Assembly (NCBI GenBank): GCA_030431255.1
Contig: JAUIJL010000019.1
Coordinates: 62,001-126,000 of the forward strand
DNA from: Thermoanaerobaculia bacterium
GTDB taxonomy: Bacteria; Acidobacteriota; Thermoanaerobaculia; Multivoradales; J023
Length of the DNA stretch: 64,000 bases
Reading direction: 5' to 3'
Both the position numbers and the translations under genes were made by a program. This document shows positions 16,325-25,440 of this stretch, one piece after another; within the stretch, counting starts at the first letter, position 1; every line of letters starts with the position of its first letter. Under the pieces are notes generated by a model. It was not told where the DNA came from. It saw only the letters and a program-made list of their open reading frames with translations, and did no database searches.

Positions 16325-18578
16325 TCCCGTCGGTCAGACCGTGCCCGCCAGCCAGACCGTGCCCGCCGGCCAGACCGCCCCTTTCTCCGAAGCGGTCGAC
16401 CGTTTCCCCGCGTTGCGCGGCCTGCGATGGCCACGCCGACATCAACGGATTCCGTTCATTCAACAAACCGCCGCCACCGACTGCGGTGCCGCCTGCTTGG
16501 CCATGGTCTTGGCTTTCCACGGCCGTCACGAGCCCCTGGAGCGCGTGCGCGACCTCGCGGGGGTCCACCGCGACGGAGCCACCGGCCTCGACTTGGTCGA
16601 GACCGGGCGACTCCTGGGTTTGCGGGCCCGGGGAGTCCGCATTGCGGAGCTCGACGACCTCACCGCCCTGCCCGCGGCGTCGATCCTGCACTGGCGATTC
16701 CACCACTTCGTCGTGCTTGAACGGGCTACCCGAGACTTCGCCTGGATCGTCGATCCGGCCCTAGGTCGTCGCCGGATCTCCCGCCGTCAATTGGACCGGG
16801 ACTTCACCGGCGGCGCCTTGGTCTTTGAGCCCGCGGAGACCTTCGAGGCCAAAGAGAAGGCGGGCTCCGGCATTCGACGCTACCTGGCGGCCGTGATACG
16901 GGAATGGCCCTTATTGCTCCGGGTCACGACCCTCTCGGTGCTGCTGCAGCTCCTGGCTTTGGCGGTGCCCGCCACCACCGGCTTGGTGGTCGACCGGGTG
17001 GTGCCGCGGGCCGACCGCCCCTTGATGACCGTGCTGCTCGCCGGCATGGCCATGGTGGTGGGTTTCCAATGGCTCTCGTCCATCTTGCGCTCGTGGACCC
17101 TGGTGCATTTGCGAACCCGCCTGGACAGCCGCATGACCCTGGAATTCCTCGATCACCTGGTGTCCTTGCCCTACGGTTTCTTTCAAAAACGAAGCTCGGG
17201 CGATCTGATGATGCGCCTCAACAGCAACAGCACCATTCGCGAGATCCTCACCTCCGGCACGCTCTCCGGCCTGCTCGACGGCACCCTGGTCGGTCTGTAT
17301 TTGGTCCTGCTGTGGCTGGCGAGCCCGTCCCTCGGCATGCTGGTGCTCGCGCTCGGCGCCTTGCGCGTCGGCCTCTTCCTCGCCGTTCGGCAGCGGGTGC
17401 GAGATCTGGCGGCTGAAACCTTGGAGGCGGAGGCCTCCTCACAGGGTTTCCAAGTGGAGCTGTTCACCGGCATCGAGACCTTAAAGGCCGGAGGCACGGA
17501 GCACCGCGCCGTGGAGCGCTGGAGCCATCTCTTCGTCGACGTGCTCAACCTCACCATCGCCCGCGGTCGCCTCGACGGGTTGATCCAAGGCACCCTACAA
17601 GCCCTGGCCGTGGCCTCGCCCTTGGCGGTGCTCGCTTGGGGCACCCACCTGGTGCTCAACGACCAGCTCAGCCTGGGGATGATGCTGGCCCTGGCGGCCC
17701 TGGCGGCCGGTTTCCTCGGCCCCCTCTCCACCCTCATCGACACCGCCTTTCGGCTTCAGCTGCTGGGCGGATATTTGGAGCGCTTGAACGATGTCTTCGA
17801 AACCCCGGCCGAGCAGCCCGTCGGCCGTCGACCGGCCCCGACCCTCACCGGTCGGCTGGCGGTGGAAGACCTGAGCTTCCGCTACGGTCCTCGATCTCCT
17901 TGGGTGGCGCGGCATATCTCTTTGGAGATCGAGCCCGGCAGCTTCGTCGCCCTGGTCGGTCGCTCGGGATCGGGCAAGTCGACCCTGGCGAGCCTGTTGG
18001 CGGGTCTGCATCCGCCCACCGAGGGACGGGTGCTCTTCGATCGACACGACCTATGGCAGATGGATTTGCGCACGGTCCGCACCCAGCTCGGCATCGTCAC
18101 CCAGCAACCGTACCTATTCGGCACGTCGATCCGCTCCAACATCTCCCTCGGCGATCCGTCCGTACCCCTGTCCCGGGTGGTCGCGGCCGCCCGAAGGGCC
18201 CACATCCACGACGACATCTCGGCCATGCCCATGGCCTACGACACCCCGATCTCCGACGGCGGCGTCTCCCTCTCCGGAGGTCAGCGTCAGCGCATCGCCC
18301 TGGCCCGGGCCTTGGCTCGACAACCCGCGGTGTTGATTCTGGACGAAGCCACCAGCGCGCTCGACGCGGTCACCGAAGCCGCCGTCTTCCGCGAGCTCGA
18401 AGGCATGCGGTGCACCCGCCTGGTGATCGCCCACCGGCTGTCGACCATTCGACACGCGGATCTGATCCTGGTGCTCGATGAAGGTCGCGTGGTGGAAAGG
18501 GGGAATCACCAGGCCTTGCTGCAACAACAAGGGGTCTACGCCGATTTGGTCGCCGCCCAATTGGAAAAGGAAGGCTGA
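16317..18578 (+). CDS. lanT: C39 peptidase-containing ABC exporter for the lanthipeptide (LanT type)
   Basis: 753 residues. Order: peptidase C39 domain (residues ~45-170) with Q-x4-DCG (Cys56) and His129/130 in HHFVVLE followed by DPALG; six-helix ABC membrane domain (~190-490); ATPase with Walker A GRSGSGKST (about 548-556), signature LSGGQRQRIALARALA and Walker B VLILDEATSALD. The C39 part cleaves after double glycine, matching the AGG site of the precursor, and the rest exports the product. The start is ATG 16317, overlapping the previous gene by 8 bases; the N-terminus has an imperfect QTVPA repeat. It is the last gene of the operon and faces the caspase-like gene with only 6 bp between stops. 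Confidence 0.93.
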   Translation: MTDPVGQTVPASQTVPAGQTAPFSEAVDRFPALRGLRWPRRHQRIPFIQQTAATDCGAACLAMVLAFHGRHEPLERVRDLAGVHRDGATGLDLVETGRLLGLRARGVRIAELDDLTALPAASILHWRFHHFVVLERATRDFAWIVDPALGRRRISRRQLDRDFTGGALVFEPAETFEAKEKAGSGIRRYLAAVIREWPLLLRVTTLSVLLQLLALAVPATTGLVVDRVVPRADRPLMTVLLAGMAMVVGFQWLSSILRSWTLVHLRTRLDSRMTLEFLDHLVSLPYGFFQKRSSGDLMMRLNSNSTIREILTSGTLSGLLDGTLVGLYLVLLWLASPSLGMLVLALGALRVGLFLAVRQRVRDLAAETLEAEASSQGFQVELFTGIETLKAGGTEHRAVERWSHLFVDVLNLTIARGRLDGLIQGTLQALAVASPLAVLAWGTHLVLNDQLSLGMMLALAALAAGFLGPLSTLIDTAFRLQLLGGYLERLNDVFETPAEQPVGRRPAPTLTGRLAVEDLSFRYGPRSPWVARHISLEIEPGSFVALVGRSGSGKSTLASLLAGLHPPTEGRVLFDRHDLWQMDLRTVRTQLGIVTQQPYLFGTSIRSNISLGDPSVPLSRVVAAARRAHIHDDISAMPMAYDTPISDGGVSLSGGQRQRIALARALARQPAVLILDEATSALDAVTEAAVFRELEGMRCTRLVIAHRLSTIRHADLILVLDEGRVVERGNHQALLQQQGVYADLVAAQLEKEG

Positions 18579-18584
18579 ACCCGG

Positions 18585-20888
18585 TCAAAGCTCGTACCAG
18601 ACGGAGCGAATGTGGAAGGACCAATTCGGCAGGCTCAACCAGCGGTAGGAGGGCAACCTCAGGCCGTTGAGCTCCGATATCAAGGAATCGGGGGAAGGGT
18701 CGGTCAGATCGCTCAGCACCTGCGGGTCGGAGGCCGCGAGCACTATCAGATGGGCGCGGATTTGCTCGGGCCGAGGCAAGAGCCCAAAAGGCGCTTGGAA
18801 GTCCGGCCGCTCCAGGTCCAGGACAACCCCGCCGTCCGGCCGCAGCATCTCAATCTCTTGGAAGCCGACCCTCTGATCCAAACACCAAACGCCGAGCTTT
18901 ATCCAGATCTCCTGCGACGAAGCATTTCGACCCAGCAGTCGAATCGCCTGATGTCGTCGCCAAAGCCCGACACTCTCCACCGGCTCGGGCTCCTGGTCAG
19001 TGATCCACCGCCACTCCACCGCGATCCTCGGCACGGTCTTACGCTCCGACAGCCGATGAGCCACATGAGCGCGAGCAGCAGCGCGGACCATCACCGCTAA
19101 GCCCTCCTGCCCCGACAGATGATCCAGCGCCACCGGCGGGCTCTGGGCCTTGCCCCAAACGTCTCGGATCTGCCAATAACCCGGGCTCGCAGGCTCGGCA
19201 TTCCGGAATTGCCTTCCTCTAGCCTGCCGCTGAATCACCAGATCCGCACGGCTCTCCTCGGCCGGTGCCCACGCCGGCGCTCCGAGGCCTGGACCTGACG
19301 GCTGGATCGAGAGATCCACTGTCCACGTCGAGGCTTTGTCGGCTGGTTTCACGGCCCATCGCAAGGGGGGAATCGCTGATGAGCTGCCGTCCCGCGGCTC
19401 TTGGAAGGTCTGCTGCGCGCCCTTTTCCCACGCCGGTTCCGCGGGAGATCGCCAAAGGGGAAGCTTGGCGGATGCACCCGAGGCTTGTCCAGACAACCCA
19501 TCCTGAAGGCTTCGGGCCGCGGGATCGCCGAGCAAGACGAAGTTGCGGGCGTCGATCCAAGCCTTCCACTGAAGCTCGATCTCGCGATAGTTGATCCCGG
19601 GGTCATAAACCCAGGCCCGAAGGTACGGCAAGAAGTGGGAAGAGATATTCGAGGCACGCCGGGCCATGGGTCGCATGGCGTGGCCCAGCCGCTGACCCCG
19701 CAGGATCCGGACCAACATATCGCTGAAGCTGCGCGCCGCTTCCGTGGCGCTCGGCCCGTGCAGCCACCGATAGGTGGCGGTGAGCCCCTTGCCCACGTGG
19801 CCGAACACTCCCAATGATCCCTGCGCAAGGAGCCGCTGGGGCAGACGGGCGACGAAAGGCGCGGAGGCTATTCGCTCAGCCTTGGGAACGTCTCCTTCCA
19901 AAGCGGCTTTGGGGGATTCGAATTCATTGAATTCGGTGGTGCCGGCCCCGAAACACGCGGTGAGCACGAAGGTTTTGCCGAGCAGCGCTCCCTTGGGGGA
20001 ATTCTGAAAGTTGAGGTCTTTGCCGTAGAGGGGTCGGTGTATGCAAGAGATGCCCCCTTGGCGTTCGGGCTGGGTCTGCGAATCGAGCTTCGCTTCGACG
20101 CCATGGCTGAGCACCACCCAGCCCGCGCCCGTTTGAGCTCTGCCTTCGAGGATTTCCCGCAGTCTATCCGCGCGCCCTTCGTCGCCTCGGATGACGGGAG
20201 TTTTCCAGGACGGGGACGTAGCCTTTAGTCGACGGGGCACCGGCTCCACCAAAAAGTCGGCGAGAATCGGTGTGGCCTTATCTGGCTTGCCGTTCGACAT
20301 GAGCTCCCGCTCGACGAAGAAGAATCCCAGGGTCCGTTTGGGATCGGCTTTTTTGACCGCTTTCCGGCTCTCCTCCACCGCTTTCACCGCGGATGCATAG
20401 CGGGCGTAGTCCTTCGGCTCGTCGAAGTAGAGTCGACCCACGGCCCGATTGATCGCCAGCTCGAATTGAAATTCCCACGGTACTTCTTGTGGCGAGGCCA
20501 CGATCAGCACGTAGTAGGGCAATCGTTCGATGTCGACGACCCCGGGTGCCTCCTCGATGGTCTCGAAAAGAAACCTCTGACCCGAAACGCAAATCCCGTC
20601 GACCGTGGGCACCACCATCTCGCGAAAGCGATTTTCGCCCGCTTGGGCACGACGCAGCGCGAGCAGATCGGTCAGGTGGGGCTCGGCACGGGCCTTTTCC
20701 TCGGGCCCGTAAAGCACCGCCCAACCGGTCTGCCGCGAGTCCGAGGCGTCCGTGCCGTCGCCGAGCTCGCGGTACCTCCGCTCCCCTGCCTCTTGGGGAT
20801 CCCTCGTCGCGGGCTTCGAGAGATCTACCCCGCTGCCGATGCCGTCGGCGAGCTGGAGGCGGCGCCAGAGCTCGTCGGCCTTGCTCAT
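18585..20888 (-). CDS. Caspase-fold (CHAT/C25-like) candidate protease
   Basis: 767 residues; no close family recognised with certainty. Two blocks look like a caspase-type His-Cys dyad at the ends of neighbouring strands: WVVLSHGVEAK with His262 and KTFVLTACFGAGTTEF with Cys312. They are followed by a helix-rich stretch (LPQRLLAQGSLGVFGHVGKG) as in CHAT and gingipain-like peptidases. The last ~280 residues share no obvious motif and may recognise a target. No signal peptide. It starts at ATG 20888 (GGAAGGA upstream), overlapping the stop of a 65-residue acidic protein by 4 bases, so the two are translationally coupled. Role unknown; protease-substrate, protease-inhibitor or conflict-system pairs are possible. 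Confidence 0.55.
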   Translation of the reverse strand: MSKADELWRRLQLADGIGSGVDLSKPATRDPQEAGERRYRELGDGTDASDSRQTGWAVLYGPEEKARAEPHLTDLLALRRAQAGENRFREMVVPTVDGICVSGQRFLFETIEEAPGVVDIERLPYYVLIVASPQEVPWEFQFELAINRAVGRLYFDEPKDYARYASAVKAVEESRKAVKKADPKRTLGFFFVERELMSNGKPDKATPILADFLVEPVPRRLKATSPSWKTPVIRGDEGRADRLREILEGRAQTGAGWVVLSHGVEAKLDSQTQPERQGGISCIHRPLYGKDLNFQNSPKGALLGKTFVLTACFGAGTTEFNEFESPKAALEGDVPKAERIASAPFVARLPQRLLAQGSLGVFGHVGKGLTATYRWLHGPSATEAARSFSDMLVRILRGQRLGHAMRPMARRASNISSHFLPYLRAWVYDPGINYREIELQWKAWIDARNFVLLGDPAARSLQDGLSGQASGASAKLPLWRSPAEPAWEKGAQQTFQEPRDGSSSAIPPLRWAVKPADKASTWTVDLSIQPSGPGLGAPAWAPAEESRADLVIQRQARGRQFRNAEPASPGYWQIRDVWGKAQSPPVALDHLSGQEGLAVMVRAAARAHVAHRLSERKTVPRIAVEWRWITDQEPEPVESVGLWRRHQAIRLLGRNASSQEIWIKLGVWCLDQRVGFQEIEMLRPDGGVVLDLERPDFQAPFGLLPRPEQIRAHLIVLAASDPQVLSDLTDPSPDSLISELNGLRLPSYRWLSLPNWSFHIRSVWYEL

Positions 20889-21082
20889 ATTCCTTCCGGA
20901 TCCGTATCCCGTCGGAGGCGCTTCCACGGCTTGGGCGGGGCGCCGGTATCCCCTTCGGTGTTCGGGTCGGGATCATCGGGATCGGGTAGGTCCACGTGGG
21001 TGGTTGGTCGGTGGTCCTCGATCAGGTCAGCCTCGTCCAAAGATTCGTGTTCCTCGAAAGTCGCATCCTGACTATTTGACAT
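20885..21082 (-). CDS. Small acidic hypothetical protein coupled to the caspase-like gene
   Basis: 65 residues. The middle is extremely acidic and Pro-rich (HVDLPDPDDPDPNTEGD) and the tail is basic (KPWKRLRRDTD). There are no Cys and no predicted fold. ATG 21082 has GGGAG 6-7 bases upstream; a second ATG two codons earlier is an alternative. Its TGA overlaps the ATG of the caspase-like gene, so the products are made together. A substrate, inhibitor or adaptor of that protein is the simplest idea, but nothing in the sequence shows it. Confidence 0.6.
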   Translation of the reverse strand: MSNSQDATFEEHESLDEADLIEDHRPTTHVDLPDPDDPDPNTEGDTGAPPKPWKRLRRDTDPEGI

Positions 21083-21147
21083 CTTCATCTCCCTCTTTCC
21101 ATCCACTAGATTTTCGCTCTGATTCCCTTCAAGGAGAATCCTTCTAC

Positions 21148-24100
21148 TCAGTGCCAGTCTCCCTGAAGAATGAATCCGGCCCAACTATAAATGGTGGCCT
21201 CCGGTTTCGCCTTCATCTCAAGCTGAGCCTGGCGCAATGCCTCTGCCGGGGTCCTGCCGTTCTCCAGTTGCTCTTTATAGAAGGTCTTCATCAGCTCGGC
21301 GGTAAGCCTGTCGTCCACTTGCCAAAGGCTCGACATAACTCGGGCCGATCCGGCGTTGAGAAACGACCATGCCAAGCTGAGCGTCCCCTCCCCATTGATC
21401 GATTGACCCAAAGCGGTCTCGCACGCGCTGAGCACGACCAAATCCAAAGGCATATAGCGCCGAGAAATCTCAACCGCAGTGACCAAACCATCGAGCGTCT
21501 CCCCCTCAGGCCCGACCATGGAAAAAACCAGGGCGGACATTTCTGGACGGTCATGAGGCAGCGCATGGGTGGCGAAGTGGAGAATGTCAAACTGATTGCT
21601 GTCAAGTTGTTCGAAGGCCGTCCTGTTGGCGGCAAAGCCGCTTAGTAGAAGAGCTTCCTCGTCGGGCTGTAACGAGACCAGATAGCGCCCTTCGTCGGCG
21701 GATTTCGGCAATCTATCTAAGACCACCCCCCTGGGAAGGAGAGCTTTCTTCCGGCCGTGGTCACCACCCTCCGAATCCTCTCTGCTCCCAATCTTCGTCT
21801 CCAATAGACGATCATCGTTGGTCGAGAAAACCGGATCCACAAAGGCCGCGATCCGCGGCTGGGTTGAGCGCACACGATTCTGAGAACGGAGCTCCATGAG
21901 GGCGCTTACCGATGGGAAATAGACCAACTCGTGGTTTTCAACGGCCGGGGCTGCCGAGCCCGGAGCCGGAAGCGCCGCGAAAGGCAATTGTTGAAGCTCC
22001 AATTCACCCACTATCACCCATCTGTGAAAGTCCCCAAGGTTCGGCACCGGCGCCAAGAGCATTTCCGACAAGGCCTTAGCTCGGCTTGCAGAGAGCTGTC
22101 GACCTCGCTGGCTGAAATTCAGGATACTCTTTTGGAATCCAAAGATTTCCTGGCGAATGCTCAGGGCCGGGCTCAAAGGAAATACCTCCAGTTTCTCTTC
22201 GGTGACGGTCCAGACCAAGCTTTGGGTGGTGTCACTGAGGGAATAGACCAACAATATCGTCGAGGAATCTAGTTCTCGATGAAGGGCAGCGATGTCTAAA
22301 TCTTGCCAAGGTCCTTTCGCTCTCCGCCGCTCTCTCTCCGCCGCTAGCCTATTAAGCTCGTCCATTTTAGGCCTGAGTGCTGCCGCCGATGCTGCCTCAC
22401 CTCCGGCGGCTACGAGCACTCGAAGCTCTCGTTCGAGCTCCTGCTCCCTATCTCCAAGACGTTGAAGCTCAAGAGTCGAACGCCCCTTATAACGCAGGCT
22501 GTCCAGCAGCTCTCGGGCTCGGCGTGCCTCATCGACCTGAAAGGCTCGGTGCAAGTCACCAAGCTCAAGCGCGATGTCCCGCGCCATGACGAAATAGTCT
22601 TGCCGAAAAGATGACCAGAAACCCAAGCGGTGGTCACGCCTTGAAGACGAGTCACGAAGAGTCTCTACCTTTTGCAATGCCGATTCGATGGCCGTCCAGG
22701 CTTCCTCCGGTCTGTCCAGCGCCTTGAGGGCCTCGGCAAGCCGAGCACGGCTGGATGCCGAGCCACTCAAGTGGCCGAGCTCGTCGTAGAGCTTCTGAGC
22801 CTGCTCAAGCATTTCCAGAGCGACTTGAGCGCGGCCGGATTGAATCTCCATATATCCTTGGCTCAAAAGCACATCGGCAAGAAATTTGGGGTCGTCCAGA
22901 TTTTGTGCCAATGCACGGGCTGTCTCCAAGTCTCCCTTTGCCTTCTGCTCCGAGCCCTGCTGACGCAGCAGATTTCCCCGCGCAAGCAGCAAGCCGATCC
23001 GAAACGGACCCGAAGGATCCATGGACAAAGCTCCGTCAATCGCTTCAGCCGCTTGATCCAACTTGCCCAGCTGCAACGCAGTATGAGCTAGGCCAGACCG
23101 AGCGATAAGCAGGCCTTCCTCGTCATTTCCTTCCGCTAAGCGAATAGCCTCTCGAAAAGAGTCAAACGCTTCTTGCGGTCGCGCCACAGCTAGAAGGCTC
23201 CAGCCGATTTCCAGCTTCAGCTTAACGTCGAGACCCCGGGGATCAATCTGCTCAAGGTGCAGAGCTGCCCGATGCAAATGGTCGAGGGCCGCTTGGAACC
23301 GCCCTTTCGCCAGATAGGCAGGGCCCAAGCGCATCAGCGTCAGAACCATAGCTCGATGGAAGCTCTGTCGCTCAAAGGTGGGCCAAGCCGTCTCCAAATG
23401 CTGGATAGCCTCGTCAGGCTGGCCGGTTCCCAACAGGAGAATAGCCGCGTTCAAGCTACCAACCGCCTGACGTCTTTCCTCGCCCGGCAGCAGCCGAAAC
23501 CTAAGAGCCGTTTTCTCGAAGTGCGTCAATGCCTTAGCTGAGTCGCCGGCCCTCAAGAATGCCGTTGCCAATTGTTCGACAGCATAAGCCTGCCAATAAA
23601 CAAGCCCTTCCTGCTCTGCCAGCTCCCTACCCTTCTCCAGTGGATCTAGGGCCTTCAAGAACTCGTTAGCCTTGACCTCCGCACGTCCTTCCAAGACCCA
23701 AGCCGCTGCCTGAGCCCAACACTCTTCCGGCTCACCGGCGGGTCGGACCTCGGGACCTTCGACGCTGACCCGGGTGTCTTCCCCGGGCGGTTTCCTGGAG
23801 GTGACGTCGACCCGATACCGTCCAGCCGGCAACACCATCGCCAGCTCTTCCCTACCGAAAGGCCCGGACGGGCTGTCGACGGTCTGGAGGTTCTTGCCTC
23901 CGATCTCCCAAAGCTCGATCTCGACATCCAAGCCTTCTTGCCACGCCCGACACAGCACAAAGCTCGTTTCCGAGAGCTCGACCTCAGCGGTGGTCATCAC
24001 AAATTTTCCGTCTCGCTCCAAGATGTCGCTCCGCGGGATCTCCGAATCCTCATTGTGCTCGGTCATTTCTTGTCCCTCCCCAGGGCCTTCCTTCGGCTCC

Positions 24101-24237
24101 GATTCTTTAGAAACCTTTTCGGTCACTTTTGTTGGCTCGGCTTCGCGCTGGCCGTGCAACGGCGAAACAAAAAAGGAAGCTGAGCACAAAAAAGAGGTGG
24201 AAAGCGCCAACAAAACCGAGACCGACGTCCGACACAT
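21148..24237 (-). CDS. Secreted TPR-repeat protein with C-terminal CHAT protease domain
   Basis: About 1029 residues. The signal peptide CRTSVSVLLALSTSFLCSAS indicates export. A charged linker and a beta-rich region (~90-190) are followed by many tetratricopeptide repeats (~200-600; for example AVEQLATAFLRAGDSAKALT). The C-terminal ~320 residues are a CHAT domain with its catalytic His in ILHFATHALPHDRP and Cys in LVVLSACETALGQSINGEGT, ending in the usual LWQVDD...YKEQL and SWAGFILQGDW blocks. CHAT proteins are caspase-like peptidases; many act in stress or defence responses. I prefer the start at 24237, which gives a clean signal peptide; an in-frame ATG at 24318 adds an Arg-rich extension. 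It is divergent from mtfA, and the caspase-like gene follows downstream. Confidence 0.85.
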   Translation of the reverse strand: MCRTSVSVLLALSTSFLCSASFFVSPLHGQREAEPTKVTEKVSKESEPKEGPGEGQEMTEHNEDSEIPRSDILERDGKFVMTTAEVELSETSFVLCRAWQEGLDVEIELWEIGGKNLQTVDSPSGPFGREELAMVLPAGRYRVDVTSRKPPGEDTRVSVEGPEVRPAGEPEECWAQAAAWVLEGRAEVKANEFLKALDPLEKGRELAEQEGLVYWQAYAVEQLATAFLRAGDSAKALTHFEKTALRFRLLPGEERRQAVGSLNAAILLLGTGQPDEAIQHLETAWPTFERQSFHRAMVLTLMRLGPAYLAKGRFQAALDHLHRAALHLEQIDPRGLDVKLKLEIGWSLLAVARPQEAFDSFREAIRLAEGNDEEGLLIARSGLAHTALQLGKLDQAAEAIDGALSMDPSGPFRIGLLLARGNLLRQQGSEQKAKGDLETARALAQNLDDPKFLADVLLSQGYMEIQSGRAQVALEMLEQAQKLYDELGHLSGSASSRARLAEALKALDRPEEAWTAIESALQKVETLRDSSSRRDHRLGFWSSFRQDYFVMARDIALELGDLHRAFQVDEARRARELLDSLRYKGRSTLELQRLGDREQELERELRVLVAAGGEAASAAALRPKMDELNRLAAERERRRAKGPWQDLDIAALHRELDSSTILLVYSLSDTTQSLVWTVTEEKLEVFPLSPALSIRQEIFGFQKSILNFSQRGRQLSASRAKALSEMLLAPVPNLGDFHRWVIVGELELQQLPFAALPAPGSAAPAVENHELVYFPSVSALMELRSQNRVRSTQPRIAAFVDPVFSTNDDRLLETKIGSREDSEGGDHGRKKALLPRGVVLDRLPKSADEGRYLVSLQPDEEALLLSGFAANRTAFEQLDSNQFDILHFATHALPHDRPEMSALVFSMVGPEGETLDGLVTAVEISRRYMPLDLVVLSACETALGQSINGEGTLSLAWSFLNAGSARVMSSLWQVDDRLTAELMKTFYKEQLENGRTPAEALRQAQLEMKAKPEATIYSWAGFILQGDWH

Positions 24238-24346
24238 ACATCCCCGTTCTGGAGCCCGTCCTTCGGCGTGTCGCGGTCTCGACCTCAGCAGGCTCCATGA
24301 CTGAAAGTCGAGCTGCATGACCTATGAAATTCTGCGGCACCACCGT

Positions 24347-24391
24347 CTTACCGGCATTATGGTCCTACCGGCATCATTGTCCTACCGGCCC
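24347..24391. repeat. 17-bp tandem repeat, two and a half copies
   Basis: CTTACCGGCATTATGGT (24347-24363), CCTACCGGCATCATTGT (24364-24380) and CCTACCGGCCC (24381-24391). It lies in the divergent promoter region between the TPR-CHAT gene and mtfA, so it may hold regulator sites for either. The remaining ~290 bp of this gap shows no other feature. Confidence 0.65.
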
Positions 24392-24530
24392 ATATCCGTG
24401 TCAAAACGCTGGTCCAAAAGACCGATCTCGCGAGCGCCTCACCTGCGGGCCCCGGAAGCAGGCTCAGGGAGCCGCAGGCAACATCGAGTCGCGCTTGCTC
24501 CAAAGGTCCTCAGGCCCCATCATAGGGGTC

Positions 24531-25310
24531 ATGCCCTTCAAGACCCTGCTGAAGAAACTCGGACAGCTGATCCCCGAGCAAAACGAGCCGATCCCCAATG
24601 AGTTTCCAGACCTATGGCGCGAGATCCTCATCTCGAACGTGCCGGTCTACCTCAAGCTACCCACCGACGATGCCTTGCGCTTGGAGCAATGGGTGCTGGG
24701 ATTCCTCCGCCACATCCCGTTCGAAGGCTGCAGCGACCTCGAAGTGACCGATGAAATGCGCATCACCATCGCCGGCTGGGCCAGCCTCCTGGTGCTCAAT
24801 CGACGATATCCGAAATACCCCCACCTCTACCGGGTGCTGATCTATCCCGACGGCTACCGGATCACCGAAGGCGGTTTCTTTTTTCCCGAGCACGATACGG
24901 GCCTCGACGCCGCCGGCGAGTCGTGGGACGAGGGATATGTGGTTCTGGCTTGGAGAGATTGCCTGCGCGGCATCGAGCATCCAAACGACGGCTTCAACGT
25001 GATCCTCCACGAGTTCGCCCACCAACTCGACATCGAAGGCGGCGACGCGGACGGTATTCCCGTCGTCCGGCCGGAGCAGTGGCGTCGCTGGGACCGGATC
25101 ATCGAGCGCGACTACGAACAATTTTTAAGACGGCTGGACCGCGGTCACGACACCGCCATGGACGAATACGGCGCCCAGGATCGAGCGGAGTTCTTTGCCG
25201 TCGCCACCGAAACCTTCTTCGAGAAGCCCGAGCAGCTCAAGGCGGAGCACCCCGAGCTTTACGGACTGCTTCAGGAGCTCTACGGCTTCGATCCCTGCGA
25301 TTGGCAGTAA
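24531..25310 (+). CDS. mtfA: MtfA-type zinc peptidase (M90 family)
   Basis: 259 residues. The zinc motif HEFAHQLD, an HExxH with the MtfA-typical LD after it, is followed downstream by EYGAQDRAEFFAVATETFFE, where the Glu of AEFFAV is the expected third ligand. The N-terminal helices (LWREILISNVPVYLKLP) and EGYVVLAWRDCLRG are also conserved in the family. In Enterobacteria MtfA interacts with the Mlc repressor and has aminopeptidase activity; here no pts genes are nearby. The start is ATG 24531 with AGGGG 3-7 bases upstream; the upstream in-frame extension has low-complexity basic sequence and is unlikely. The protein is cytosolic, without a signal peptide. Confidence 0.88.
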   Translation: MPFKTLLKKLGQLIPEQNEPIPNEFPDLWREILISNVPVYLKLPTDDALRLEQWVLGFLRHIPFEGCSDLEVTDEMRITIAGWASLLVLNRRYPKYPHLYRVLIYPDGYRITEGGFFFPEHDTGLDAAGESWDEGYVVLAWRDCLRGIEHPNDGFNVILHEFAHQLDIEGGDADGIPVVRPEQWRRWDRIIERDYEQFLRRLDRGHDTAMDEYGAQDRAEFFAVATETFFEKPEQLKAEHPELYGLLQELYGFDPCDWQ

Positions 25311-25440
25311 TCGGTAGGGACGTCACCGACGGTGCTCGCCGCGACGATGAAAGGCGAGAACCCGGCTTCAGAAAGCGGCCCGAAGGGCTCTCCGATAAGA
25401 CCAAAAACCGTGTTCGACCTATGAGTTTCAGCCAGAGAAA

